64,000 bases of DNA, from contig MU867102.1 of the NCBI GenBank assembly GCA_033725935.1, forward strand, positions 1 to 64,000. The letters run 5' to 3'. A program made the translations under genes and the position numbers. Positions 49,160 to 59,360 of this stretch are shown here, piece after piece. The notes below the pieces were generated by a model. That model saw nothing but the letters and a program-made list of their open reading frames with translations. It had not been told where the DNA came from and did no database searches. This stretch comes from Cladorrhinum sp. PSN259 (taxonomy: Eukaryota; Ascomycota; Sordariomycetes; Sordariales; Podosporaceae). The stretch's first letter is position 1. Each line of letters opens with the position of its first letter.

Positions 49160-50899
49160 ATGTCCACGCCAGTCGCGTCGCCCCCCGAGGGCCCGAAGCC
49201 CGTAATTATCGTCGGTGCAGGCCTCGCCGGTCTCGTCGCTGCTTTCGAGCTCTCCCAACTCAACATCCCGACCCTCATCCTCGACCAGGAAAATGCCAAC
49301 AACATGGGAGGACAAGCATTCTGGTCCTTGGGGGGGATATTCTGCGTCGACTCTGCTGCTCAACGGCGCATGGGCATCAAGGACTCGCGCGAGCTGGCAA
49401 TGCGCGACTGGTTCGGCAGCGCACAATTCGACCGCGAGAAGGAGGATTACTGGCCGCGGAAATGGGCCGAGGCGTTTGTAAACTTCGCGGCCGACGAGAT
49501 GGAGAATTACGTCAAGGCGAGAGGCTTGGGCTTCCTCATTAATGTTGGATGGGCCGAGAGAGGAGACGGCAGGGCAGATGGACACGGGAACAGCGTCCCC
49601 AGGTTCCATTTGACTTGGGGCACCGGACCAGAAGTTGTGAGGGTCTTTGCGGAGCCTGTCCAGGCCAAGGCTAAGAAAGGTGTCGTGGAGTTCAGACATC
49701 GCCACTGCGTTGACCAACTGCTGGTCGACGAGAAGACAGGGAGGGCCATCGGTGTCAAGGGACGGTTGTTGGAGGAGGATGATTCACCGCGAGGAGCCAA
49801 GTCATCGAGGAAATCTGTGGGCGAATTCGAGATTTACGGAGCGGCCGTCATTGTAACATCCGGCGGTATTGGAGGTAACGTCGAAAGGGTCAAGGCCTCG
49901 TGGCCTGTTGACCGTCTTGGTCCCACCGTGCCCCAGAACTTTGTCATTGGCGTGCCCCATCACGTCGACGGCCGAATGATAGATATCGCCGAGACTGCTG
50001 GAGCAAACGTCATCAACCGCGACCGAATGTGGCATTACACCGAAGGCCTCGCAAACTGGAACCCCATCTGGCCCGGCCACGGCATTCGCGTCCTCCCCGC
50101 TCCGTCTTCGCTTTGGCTTGACGCGACAGGAAAGCGACTTCCGCCACATCTATACCCCGGATGTGACACTCTCGGCACGCTCAAGTACATTTGCTCCACT
50201 GGTTACGACTACACGTGGTTTATCACCGACCAGACCATCATCGCTCGGGAATTCGCGCTCTCCGGCTCAGAACAGAACCCGGATATAACCGGTAAGTCTG
50301 TTTGGCAGGTCTTGATGCAACGCTACTTCTCTTCCAAGGGTACCACTCCCGTCCAGAATTTTGTCAAGTACGGCCAGGATTTCGTTGCGCGCGACAACCT
50401 GAAGGACCTTGTGGATGGAATGAACGAGATTGTCGCCAAGACGCCGGGCGCCATCCCACTGGACTACGAAAAAGTAAAGGAGGTAGTCGAGACGCGCGAT
50501 AGCCAGTTTGATAACCCGTACTCAAAGGATGCCCAGGCAATGTTGATCAATTCTGCCAGGACTTACTGGCCTGACAAGAGGAGTCGGGTTGCCCCACCAC
50601 ATAAGCTGCTAGATACCAAGAATCACGGGCCGTTGATTGCTGTGAGGATGAACCTGCTGACGAGAAAGACACTTGGTGGCATCGAGACGAATTTGAACAG
50701 TCAAGTTATGAAGGCTGATGGCAATGTGTTTGACGGGCTATATGCTGCCGGAGAGGCGGCCGGGTTCGGCGGCGGGGGTGTTCATGGATATAACAGTTTG
50801 GAAGGGACATTTCTCGGCGGGTGCATCTTTTCTGGGAGGGCTGCTGGGCGAGGCGTTGCTGAGGAACTTGGAATCTTGAAGGTTCAGTCGCGGCTCTGA
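49160..50899 (+). CDS. FAD-binding dehydrogenase, 3-ketosteroid delta-1-dehydrogenase-like
   Basis: A single-exon frame of 579 residues, counted from the ATG of MSTPVASPPEGPKP; the frame upstream has no ATG. The N-terminus PVIIVGAGLAGLVAAFEL is a Rossmann GxGxxG FAD site (about residues 15-32), followed by GGQAFWSLGGIFCVDS. Near the C-terminus, YAAGEAAGFGGGGVHGYN and GTFLGGCIFSGRAAGR are the second FAD-contacting segment of the FAD-binding-2 family (fumarate reductase / KstD). This group includes putative FAD-binding dehydrogenases of bacteria and fungi as well as delta-1-dehydrogenases that desaturate ring A of 3-ketosteroids; HelE of helvolic acid synthesis is a fungal example. Length is as usual. 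The substrate cannot be read from the sequence. Confidence 0.9.
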   Translation: MSTPVASPPEGPKPVIIVGAGLAGLVAAFELSQLNIPTLILDQENANNMGGQAFWSLGGIFCVDSAAQRRMGIKDSRELAMRDWFGSAQFDREKEDYWPRKWAEAFVNFAADEMENYVKARGLGFLINVGWAERGDGRADGHGNSVPRFHLTWGTGPEVVRVFAEPVQAKAKKGVVEFRHRHCVDQLLVDEKTGRAIGVKGRLLEEDDSPRGAKSSRKSVGEFEIYGAAVIVTSGGIGGNVERVKASWPVDRLGPTVPQNFVIGVPHHVDGRMIDIAETAGANVINRDRMWHYTEGLANWNPIWPGHGIRVLPAPSSLWLDATGKRLPPHLYPGCDTLGTLKYICSTGYDYTWFITDQTIIAREFALSGSEQNPDITGKSVWQVLMQRYFSSKGTTPVQNFVKYGQDFVARDNLKDLVDGMNEIVAKTPGAIPLDYEKVKEVVETRDSQFDNPYSKDAQAMLINSARTYWPDKRSRVAPPHKLLDTKNHGPLIAVRMNLLTRKTLGGIETNLNSQVMKADGNVFDGLYAAGEAAGFGGGGVHGYNSLEGTFLGGCIFSGRAAGRGVAEELGILKVQSRL

Positions 50900-51019
50900 T
50901 GCCCCCCTGGTCTTGGTTTTCTTGTCTACCTGCTTAACTACCTACATTGACCTTGAGTTGTCCCTTTATTGGAGTTTATTTACATAATTCCTTTTCTTCA
51001 CACGGCAATCCATAACATT

Positions 51020-52240
51020 CTAAGCCTTTGTAACAAACTCCTCATACACCGCGGTTTCAAGCTCCCGATACAGCTCATCAACAACCGGGTCACCAAAAGG
51101 CATCACGCTCACAAACAAAACTCCAGCAACGCCGCTCTCGCGATCAATCCACCAGTGGGAATTAGCAATGCCCGACCACATCATGCTTCCCTTCTTCCTC
51201 CGTCCAGGCAGGTCCTTCAGATTCAGGGCGCCCGCCAAGCCAAAATTCGCTTCAGCATCCTCAACACCCTTGTATTCAGGCGCTATCGGAGACTTCTCCA
51301 TCTCTTTTCTCAGTGTCACCGTCTGCTCCCCGTTCAACTGCGGTCTAAACATCTCATCCACCAACTCTTGGCTCAAGATTCCTCCTTCTTCTGCACTGCC
51401 AGCCTTCAGCACGGCCTTTAGGACTTTGGCATAATCCTCGGCCGTGGTCCACAGCCCTGCTCCTCCACTTTCCTTCTCAAAGCCCTCGACAGGACTCGGC
51501 CCGTCGCCTACTTCTAGGGCGTTTCCTTCGGTGGTCCGAAAAGAAATTCTAACTTTTCGTGCTTCCAGCTGGGCGCTGATTTCCTTGCTCTTGAACGTCG
51601 AGTCCTTGATCCCCAGAGGCTCGAACAGGTTTTCTCTCATGTACTCTCCCAACGACTGACCGCTGATTTCTTCCACCACGATGCCGGCCCAGTCGGTTGA
51701 GGTCCCGTACGCCCACCCGCCTTCCTTGCCGGGAACGAAAACGAGGGGCGTGTCCAACGCAGCTCTGTTCCAGGCGTGCTGGTTGTGACCGTTGAGCTCT
51801 GCCCATTTGGCTAGGTCGGGGTGCATCATGTCGTAAACGTAGCCGGACGTGTGTGAGAGCAACTGGCGGAGGTTGAGGGGTGAGGCGTTTGGTTCCAGGA
51901 TCGGTTGCGTGCCGGACTCGTCGAATCCGCGGAGGATTTGTGCTTTGGCGAACTCGGGGATCAGGGGGCGGAGGTCCTGGTCAAGGGTCAAGAGGTTTCG
52001 TTGGACCAGCTGGAGGGCGCAGATGGAGGTGAGGAGCTTGGTCATGGATGCCACCCAGGCGAAGGAGGCGGTTGTGAAGTCGGCCGAGGTGGAAAAGGGT
52101 TGATTGATTTTGCCGGTGGAGCCGGAGAAGAGGGTGGTGTCTTTGTTTACTAGGATGAAGGCGGCGCCGAGGAGCTTGTCCTTTGTGTTGTCGTCTTGAG
52201 CGACATGGGATTCGAGGATTGAGGTGAGATTGGAGGACAT
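51020..52240 (-). CDS. Beta-lactamase-fold serine hydrolase / transesterase
   Basis: A single-exon frame of 406 residues. It has the class C beta-lactamase/esterase/LovD fold signatures: the nucleophile motif SMTK (Ser65 and Lys68, after FAWVA), HTSG (130-133), and YGTS (Tyr178) at the place of the Y-x-N/Y-x-S catalytic tyrosine. A C-terminal WSGIANSHWWIDRESGVAGV fits the region around the third active-site element. There is no signal peptide, so it is probably cytosolic. Family members include EstB-type esterases and LovD-type acyltransferases of secondary metabolism; a role in antibiotic resistance is not implied. It ends 121 bp from the flavoprotein stop (convergent). Confidence 0.92.
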   Translation of the reverse strand: MSSNLTSILESHVAQDDNTKDKLLGAAFILVNKDTTLFSGSTGKINQPFSTSADFTTASFAWVASMTKLLTSICALQLVQRNLLTLDQDLRPLIPEFAKAQILRGFDESGTQPILEPNASPLNLRQLLSHTSGYVYDMMHPDLAKWAELNGHNQHAWNRAALDTPLVFVPGKEGGWAYGTSTDWAGIVVEEISGQSLGEYMRENLFEPLGIKDSTFKSKEISAQLEARKVRISFRTTEGNALEVGDGPSPVEGFEKESGGAGLWTTAEDYAKVLKAVLKAGSAEEGGILSQELVDEMFRPQLNGEQTVTLRKEMEKSPIAPEYKGVEDAEANFGLAGALNLKDLPGRRKKGSMMWSGIANSHWWIDRESGVAGVLFVSVMPFGDPVVDELYRELETAVYEEFVTKA

Positions 52241-52657
52241 TTTGATGCGTAGATGGGATGATGTTTTGTTGTGGTTAAGTTTTTGAAGGTTGAAAAGACT
52301 TTCCAGACGGAAAAGTTCAACGTTACTTATACTATTTGCTAGATCCTATCTGTCCAAAGATCTGGCCTTCTAAAAGGGGTATTATTATTCATAATGCAAT
52401 GTTCTAGGTGTTGCCTCGGCTTTCATCAGAGGGGCCGCGGAGTGCCGCGGATGGACTCCGTACCAACGGGTCCTAAACACGTACACACGTACACACGTAA
52501 GCCCTAGGCAGCGAACCAACGAGACACTCGCTTAACTGATTCCCTCTGAATATACTCCGTACTGTTAATGCAAGTTTGAGAGGCGGACAATTGTGATGAA
52601 AAGAGAGATATTGAATTTGAGGACACATTACAAAAAGTGAGTACTACAGCACTGTTA
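52241..52657. other. Intergenic, two minus-strand genes
   Basis: 3' UTR of the glycosyltransferase and promoter of the hydrolase. A short tandem repeat of ACACGT lies near 52478-52498. No gene seen. Confidence 0.5.
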
Positions 52658-54427
52658 CTAGACCTGCCCCTTTGACAACGCACGCAGTTCCCTCTCGACC
52701 ACCTCGAGCGGATTTCCCTTGGCCACTTGAACAGCAAGCTCTTTCGATCTCTCGCGGTATTTCCCTCCGCTAGACAGAATCGTATCAACAGCCGCCGCGA
52801 CAGCCTCAGGGGTTGGCCGTCCCGTACGCAGGTTGATCCCGGCACCAGTCCACTCAACACGCGCCGACACCTCACACTTATCCTCACTCAGACCCGCCGC
52901 AATTAACGGCACACCGTTCACCACGCAGTGAATGAAACCACCGTACCCAGCATTCGAAATCATGACGTGCGCAAACTCCAACACGGAATCATACGGAATG
53001 AAATCCGAAACCCTCACATTGCTCACATCCACCCCTTCTTCATCATCGCCCGGCAGAACCCCCGGCGGCACCTCAATTCCTTGCTTCCCCAGCAAGGCAA
53101 TCACCAACACATCCTTCCTGCCCGCCAGAGCCCTAATAGTTGGAGCCAGCAGCATGGTATAATCCCTCGCCAGGGTGCCCTGACTAACAACAACTACACT
53201 CCTCTTGGCCTGATTCTCCAGCACGTCCTCCTTCCACCACGCCGGAAACTGAAACCCGACCTGCCCTCCCTTTTTGGGCGGCAAACTCCCCGCAAACTTG
53301 ACGTGTCCAGGCAGATCCGGTCGGGGATACTCGAGCACGGGATCGCAAAGTTGGAGGGTAACGTCGTGAGCCGTGTAGCTGAGATTGACCATCCACTCGT
53401 CGGGGACGTTTACCCCTCCGCACCGCTTGATATTCTCCCTGAAGCCGTCGTACGCCTCCTTGACGACGTACTTGTACAGCCACTCCTTTAGTATCTCGTC
53501 TCTCTCCTTCCCCTCGGCGGTGGAAGAAGGCAGCAACCCCAAAGGAAACGGGGGGAAACCGTCCCCGTCCAGCATCACGGGCGTGACGTTGATGCCCAGC
53601 GATTTTGGCATTCCTTCATCGCTCTCCCAGCCGGCAGGCCTCGGAGCGCCGTACTTGAAGGGCAGGTAGCCGAACCACATCGTCTCGTTGATGATTATCA
53701 CTTGCTGTTTCTTGTCGCTCTGCTGACGACGCACCTCTTCCAGCGCCGCCTTGGTGGATAGGAACTGACCCTCGATCTGGCCGATGAAGAAGGTCTTGAA
53801 GTCTTGCACCATCCGCGGTAGCCCCTCGGCGTACTTGGCTCTCTCCATGCCCCATTGTCTGAATGGCCCTTTGGCGAGGGAGATGCTCTCGTGTGTGGGG
53901 AGGAATGTGGCGCCCGAGGATTCGATGAGGTTGCGGTGGTGAACGCCGCCCACGAAGGTGACCGCGTGGCCGATTGAGCGGAGGTGGCGGGCGATGGCTG
54001 TGAGGGGGAGGACGTGGCCCGGCGCGGTCGAGGACGTGCAGAGGACGAGGATGTGCGGGAGGGTTGGGTTGGGGGGTGGGAAGGAAGGGATGGGAAGGAG
54101 AGGGCCTGCTGTTACCCAGGGAGGAGGGCCGCCGCCGTTAGATGTTACGCCCGGAGGGGGTCCGCCTCCTCCGTTGACTGCCCAGGGTGGAGGTCCACCA
54201 CCTGCGCCGGCTACTCCTGGTGGAGGGCCGCCGCCGTTAGATGTTACGCCCGGAGGGGGTCCGCCTCCTCCGTTGACTGCCCAGGGTGGAGGTCCACCAC
54301 CTCCGCCGGCTACTCCTGGTGGAGGGCCGCCACCGCCTTGGTGTGTTGGAGCCGAGGACATGATAAGTTTCTGTTGTTGAGATTCGATTTTGACGTTCAG
54401 ATTTACGATCGAAGGTAGCGGGGACAT
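52658..54427 (-). CDS. UDP-glycosyltransferase with a Gly-Pro repeat N-terminus
   Basis: A single-exon frame of 589 residues from the ATG at 54427; a second ATG at 54361 (MSSAPTHQ) would give 567. The enzyme domain starts near LPHILVLCTSSTAPGHVLPL, the nucleotide-sugar GT1 (MGT/YjiC-like) N-terminal strand and loop, and ends with the donor-binding region SDFIPYDSVLEFAHVMISNA, GYGGFIHCVVNGVPLIAAG and LSEDKCEVSARVEW. It probably transfers a hexose from UDP-sugar to a lipophilic acceptor. Before the domain lie seven 11-residue units of the type GGGPPPxxxxx (about residues 33-110), encoded by a 99-bp tandem duplication. Such a proline-rich extension is not usual in this family and may be a flexible or protein-binding tail. 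Confidence 0.9.
   Translation of the reverse strand: MSPLPSIVNLNVKIESQQQKLIMSSAPTHQGGGGPPPGVAGGGGGPPPWAVNGGGGPPPGVTSNGGGPPPGVAGAGGGPPPWAVNGGGGPPPGVTSNGGGPPPWVTAGPLLPIPSFPPPNPTLPHILVLCTSSTAPGHVLPLTAIARHLRSIGHAVTFVGGVHHRNLIESSGATFLPTHESISLAKGPFRQWGMERAKYAEGLPRMVQDFKTFFIGQIEGQFLSTKAALEEVRRQQSDKKQQVIIINETMWFGYLPFKYGAPRPAGWESDEGMPKSLGINVTPVMLDGDGFPPFPLGLLPSSTAEGKERDEILKEWLYKYVVKEAYDGFRENIKRCGGVNVPDEWMVNLSYTAHDVTLQLCDPVLEYPRPDLPGHVKFAGSLPPKKGGQVGFQFPAWWKEDVLENQAKRSVVVVSQGTLARDYTMLLAPTIRALAGRKDVLVIALLGKQGIEVPPGVLPGDDEEGVDVSNVRVSDFIPYDSVLEFAHVMISNAGYGGFIHCVVNGVPLIAAGLSEDKCEVSARVEWTGAGINLRTGRPTPEAVAAAVDTILSSGGKYRERSKELAVQVAKGNPLEVVERELRALSKGQV
54141..54338 (-). repeat. 99-bp tandem duplication in the glycosyltransferase gene
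   Basis: Copies at 54141-54239 and 54240-54338 are nearly identical, each encoding 33 residues (three GGGPPP units). The period is a multiple of three, so frame is kept. A partial further unit lies at about 54095-54140. Confidence 0.9.
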
Positions 54428-55330
54428 TCATGTGATATTAAATATCAAGACACGTTCTTCCAGAGCTATACTATACCCCTGACTGTCCGAGGTCACACCG
54501 GACGTGCCCACCGGACATGTGGCGGGCCCGATGCAGTTCTATACAACTTGATGTAACATGAGAAACAGCGGAGAGTGCCGGACATAAAGACTACCTGGTA
54601 ATGCTGTGCATCAGTACAGCGTGCATATGGTGGAATCACAGACAGAGTGTTCGGGTTTCGCTTGAAAATGGTTAATACGTAGCAAATAAATCCTTTATCA
54701 TGCACGGCATAAATACTGGAGACTCGAAAACTTCAAGCTGCATCTGAGAGGCAGGTCCGGATGGTGGTGAACCAACAAGCTGAGTAAACGGTATCTCCAT
54801 CGGACAACTCCAACTCCAAATAAAAAAGCCAAGAGTGAGGGACATGACTGAAATTGTAAACCCGTAGATATGCAATGCTCCCGGGACCAAGCGACGTGTG
54901 TTTCGGCACCGGCTCGGGACTTGTTGGTCTCGGGCAGTCACATTGGCGATATGATATCCGAGTGTTGTAAATCCATTCGATATATCTCCGGGAAGCTGGG
55001 TTGTCCGGATTTATAACCAGCCAGTTCCTTCACACTCCTTTAGCCAGATCGATGCAGAGGACAAGCAAACTTCAGCCTATACCGAGCTGATCAATGCCAA
55101 ATTCTCGGGACCGTTCAATTGTTTCAAGGTCCGAAACGTATGTCCAATCATGTATGTTTCTTTATCATTAGAACAAACAGATATATATCTCCACCCACGC
55201 ACGCAGTGGTTAACCTTCTGAGAAGGGAAGTTGTATCTCTAACACATAAATGACCAATTAGAAGTAGAGTGAAATAGGGTTCTTATGGATCTGATGCTAG
55301 TCAATGAAAAGAGACCAAAAAATAAATATG
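54428..55330. other. Intergenic; promoter of the glycosyltransferase
   Basis: No gene recognised. The last part before the tRNA has an A-run (55317-55323) that acts as the Pol III T-terminator on the minus strand. Confidence 0.5.
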
Positions 55331-55427
55331 CGACAACTACAGGATTCGAACCTGTGAGGGCGAACCCAACAGATACCCAGAATGTAAGAATTCAAGTCTG
55401 TCGCCTTAACCACTCGGCCAAGTTGTC
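55331..55427 (-). tRNA. tRNA-Ser(UGA) with intron
   Basis: A complete type II tRNA: acceptor GACAACT/AGTTGTC with discriminator G, D arm GCC-GAGTGGTTAA-GGC, anticodon stem ACAGA/TCTGT with loop CTTGAAA (anticodon TGA), variable arm GGG-TTCG-CCC and T arm ACAGG-TTCGAAT-CCTGT. A 16-bp intron (55375-55390) sits one base 3' of the anticodon, the canonical place. A T-rich Pol III terminator follows on the minus strand. Confidence 0.97.
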
Positions 55428-56450
55428 AGGGAATTTGATATTGATTTACTCAGAAACATACCTTTATAAAGGAAGGAAGGGTTCCATTAGATTTTGATGA
55501 CTCGCAAAGGGGTATGCGATTTCTTTTGCATTGGGTCTTGCGGAATTTGATTGCCAGTGAGATTTCAAGTATCATATTAGCTTCATTTTCTGTGGTCCTC
55601 GTATCACTCCATTTTCTTCCGTTGCAGCTGGTAGCTTTGATGAACAGCGATTCAGAGAGTGAAGTAAAAGTGCTACTATCTGGAGGCGTGCACCAAGTAA
55701 GGGGGAGTGACCAAGAACACTCAAGACGACCAATGCTCCCAAGTTTCAAGATAAAAAAGAAAGTCGGTCGCCATCTCAAAACCTGCTATTCAACCCGAGG
55801 TACCCAAAAGAGGAGGATAAAGCAGAAAAAAGGAAAGAAAAAAGGAAAGAAAAAAGCGAGAGCCTCGTTCGGGCCTCACTTGAAGGGCACACCGATGAGT
55901 TCAAATACGGCAAGTCCAGAGATTCTCTTTCCGAGAGTCCAGATCGGTTCTGGTCCATCGCACTTTGGTCCCGGCAATTTATTTTGCCCAGCAGGGGGCA
56001 AGGTGTGTGGTGTTTAGCCGGTTCTCGCCTCCAGCCAAACTGGCGTGCGTCCACTTCCAAACACGGTGACACGGAATCTTGTTCTTTTTTTGGGTCTCGA
56101 TTAATTGACCACTACCGGGTTTTCATGGCTCCAAACTACTGCTTTGGACAAAAACAGGGAGTCGAGACCCTCCGAAATAAGAGATGTGATTGCTTGCTAT
56201 GGTCCCATTCACAGGGATTGCACACATATTGCTTGCCCATCAATCAAAAATAGCATACTTCTTTGGTCCTTGTGGCAACCGTGTGATAGTAGCTGGGCAA
56301 AATATGTATTCTGAAATTTAAATTTTCCTCCCCCGACGGAGTGGTTTTCTCTGACGCCCCCTTTTTTCCCTTTACTTTGAATAAATCGATTTTCTTTTTC
56401 AGAGGGTTTCCTTTGTTCTGGGTCTTCCTTAGTCTTTCTTCTCCATCAAG
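55428..56450. other. Intergenic; sedolisin promoter
   Basis: A 167-codon plus-strand frame at 55514-56017 has a true ATG, but it is Lys-rich low-complexity sequence in part and resembles no family. Otherwise only promoter-like sequence with pyrimidine tracts close to the ATG at 56451. Confidence 0.45.
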
Positions 56451-58959
56451 ATGCGTCTCCATTTACTGCTTGTTAATATCGCTTGTATTGGTGGCTTGCA
56501 TGTCGGCGCTGTATCAGGAGAGCCGATACCGGTACGACATGGTCGAAGGTCAGAAACGGTGATTGTGCCGCGGTCACACGCAGTTCACGAGCGGCATGGG
56601 GAGGAGCATATCCAGGGATGGGTCAAACGTGACATGGCGGATGCGGAAGCCGTATTACCCGTCAGAATTGGGCTGAAGCATGCTGAGCTGACTGTGGAGG
56701 AGGGCCATCGACTGTTAATGGACATGTGAGTTCTTGTAGTTTGTCTTTACTGGCTGGTAGATGTGAACTAACGCCAGTAGATCGGATCCCAAGTCTCCCA
56801 ATTACGGCAAGCATCTCAAGTCACATGAAGTGGTCGACTTGTTTGCTCCCAAACCCCATGCACTCGAGGAGGTCAAGTCGTGGCTGGTCAGAGCAGGGGT
56901 GAGTGAGGCAAGAATTGGGCGGTCTGAGAACAAGCAGGTAAAGATCAGTACATAGCGTCGCACCGTGAGCCTTACTGACTGAAATATACAGTGGCTGCAG
57001 TTCGATGCCCCCGTGAAAGAAGTCGAACAGTTATTGTTCACGAGATACCATGAGTTTGAACACGCCGAGTCAGGGGTAGTAAACATTGCCTGCTCAGAGT
57101 AAGTGCCTGTTGTTGTGCGTCTTTATTCCTCTACCACTGACTCCTTACTAGATACCATGTTCCTCATGATGTCTCACATCACATCGACTACATCACTCCG
57201 GGCATCAAGCTCATGTCGTCAGGGTATGATGACAAGACAATGAAACGCATGCTTGAGCGGAGAACATGGCGCGAGAAGGGAGGGCGGCCCAATGCGCAAG
57301 CCAAGGTCAATCCTAACCAGAAGGGAGGATCTAGCTCTGCACAAGTTCAGCCAGACAAGACAGCCGACGATGAGTTCAACGTGACAGGTGGTTGTGATGT
57401 CGACATCACGCCACAGTGTATCAGGGGCGAGTCTAATAATCCCCACCAGCATGGAACTTACTGCTGACGTTTCACTCAGACCAATACCAGATTCCCGCCG
57501 GCAAGAAATCAAGCAAAGGAAATGAGTTGGGAATTTTCCAGAGCCTGACCCAACACTACAACCAAAAAGACATGAACAACTACTGGAAGTACGTGGCGCC
57601 CTGGATACCCAACGGCACGCACCCAGAGCTGCGAGCCATCAACGGCGCCTACGGCCCAATAGAACGAATAGATCTTGCAGGCGAGGAAGCCAACCTCGAC
57701 TTTCAAGTCGCCATCCCACTCATCTGGCCGCAAAAAACAGTCCTCTTCCAGACAGACGACGAATGGTACCAACAAGACCAGACCCGCTCAGACACGCGTT
57801 ACACAGGGTTCTTCAACAGTTAGTTACTTTCCAATTTCACCTTCCCCCCCTTTACGTACGTATGTACTCATCGACTTTTCCAGCATTCTTTGACGCCCTA
57901 GACGGCTCCTACTGCGAGCTCTCAGCCTTCAACGAGACAGGCAACTGCCTCTCGGACTCGTGCAGAGACCCCGAATACCCAAACCCAAACTCCGAGTCCC
58001 ACGGGTACCAGTCCACGCTGATGTGCGGCGACCACCAGCCCACAAACGTAATCTCAATCTCCTACTCGGGCTTCGAGTCGGCCTGGCCGGAGAACTACAT
58101 GCGCCGTCAGTGCCTCGAGATCCTCAAGCTCTCCCTCCAGGGCGTGACGGTCGTCGAGTCCTCGGGCGACTACGGCGTGGGCGGCCGCCAGAACAACCCA
58201 AAAGCAGGCTGCCTCGGCCCGGACTCCAACGTCTTCAGCCCGAGGATCATGTCAAACTGCCCCTACGTCCTGTCGGTGGGAGCGACGACGCTCAAGCCCG
58301 ACCCGCGGAAGCGGGACAAATTCATTGAAACGGCACCCGAACGCTTCGCCTCCGGAGGCGGCTTCTCCAACGTCTTCATGCGTCCCCCCTGGCAGTCCAA
58401 GTGGATCGACGCATACTTGAAGCGCGCCAACATTGGTCATTTGGGGTACAACGTCAGCGCCGTGGCCGAAGACGGCGCCACCCTGCTGACGGGGGGCAAA
58501 ACAGGTAAAGGCTGGTTAGGCGGCATCTTGGGAGGACAGAGAGGCAAGCTCTTCAACAAGGGCGGGAGGGGCTACCCGGACGTGGCGGCGATAGGGGACA
58601 ACTACCACATTGTTTTGCGCGGCTACTCAGACAAGCTCAGCGGCACCTCTGTTGCCACGCCCATCTGGGCGAGCATACTGACCTTGATAAATGAGGAGAG
58701 GATCGCGGTGGGCAAGCGCCCGGTTGGGTTTGTCCATCAGGTTCTGTACGAACACCCCGAGGTATTCACCGACATCACACAGGGCTCGAATCCGGGATGC
58801 GGAACTGAGGGCTTTCAGGTCAAAGAAGGTTGGGATCCCGTCACTGGACTTGGGTAAGTTTCACTTTCAAGATTTTGGGCGGTTGAACTCGACTAATAGA
58901 TTGATTACAGTTCCCCAATCTACCCAAAGCTCCTGAAGCTGTTTATGAGTTTGCCGTGA
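56451..58959 (+). CDS. Secreted sedolisin (S53 serine-carboxyl peptidase)
   Basis: Seven exons (56451-56725, 56781-56937, 56992-57098, 57152-57426, 57480-57818, 57884-58853, 58911-58959) encode 723 residues. Introns are 53-65 bp with CTAAC or CTGAC branch sites; intron 4 (57427-57479) begins with GC (GGCGAGT), the only way to keep frame and the family sequence CIR-DQYQIP. A signal peptide (about 1-22) is followed by an activation prodomain (SDPKSPNYGKHL, YHVPHDVSHHIDYITPGIKL), then the peptidase. Catalytic residues: Glu341 and Asp345 (EEANLDFQ), oxyanion Asp480 (SSGDYGVG) and nucleophile Ser640 (SGTSVATP). A Ca site lies at the C-terminus (FTDITQGSNPGC; GWDPVTGLGSPIYP). Members are tripeptidyl-peptidases or endopeptidases active at acid pH, autoprocessed after secretion. 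Confidence 0.96.
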
Positions 58960-59360
58960 TGTGAACGGTGGTTTGTTTTACTTGGAGTTTAGGGGGTCAG
59001 ACATGCTCACTTATGCAGAATTAAGGGGTTATGCATATTAGTGCAAGAACACAGTATTATTTACATTCACATGCATAAAAACAAAAACACCAAAATTGGG
59101 CTCAAAATGCAATTTTATACAACTCCCACACATTCCATTCTATATTACTTTTATTTTTCCAGGTTCCTTCCCTTCCCCATTCCAAATTTGACCGCCAACC
59201 CTTTCTATACATTTTATTATTCGTAATAGTTACAAGTGATATGCTGTTGTACAACGATGCTCACCATACATATACTGAGGCAAAATGAGTATTAAACTGA
59301 AAAAGAAAACTCAAGAAAAGAATAGAAGACGACCAAAAACTCCAAGAAATAAATCCCCTC
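58960..59360. other. 3' flanks of two convergent genes
   Basis: AT-rich sequence between the sedolisin and glucan-synthase stop codons; A-runs and T-runs of 3' UTR type only. Confidence 0.6.

Noticed and set aside
53958..54418. Two plus-strand Gly/Pro-rich frames
   Set aside because: Antisense shadows of the GGGPPP repeats in the glycosyltransferase gene.
55514..56017. 167-codon plus-strand frame before the sedolisin gene
   Set aside because: Lys-run from an AAAGGAAAG simple repeat and no homology; probably promoter sequence.
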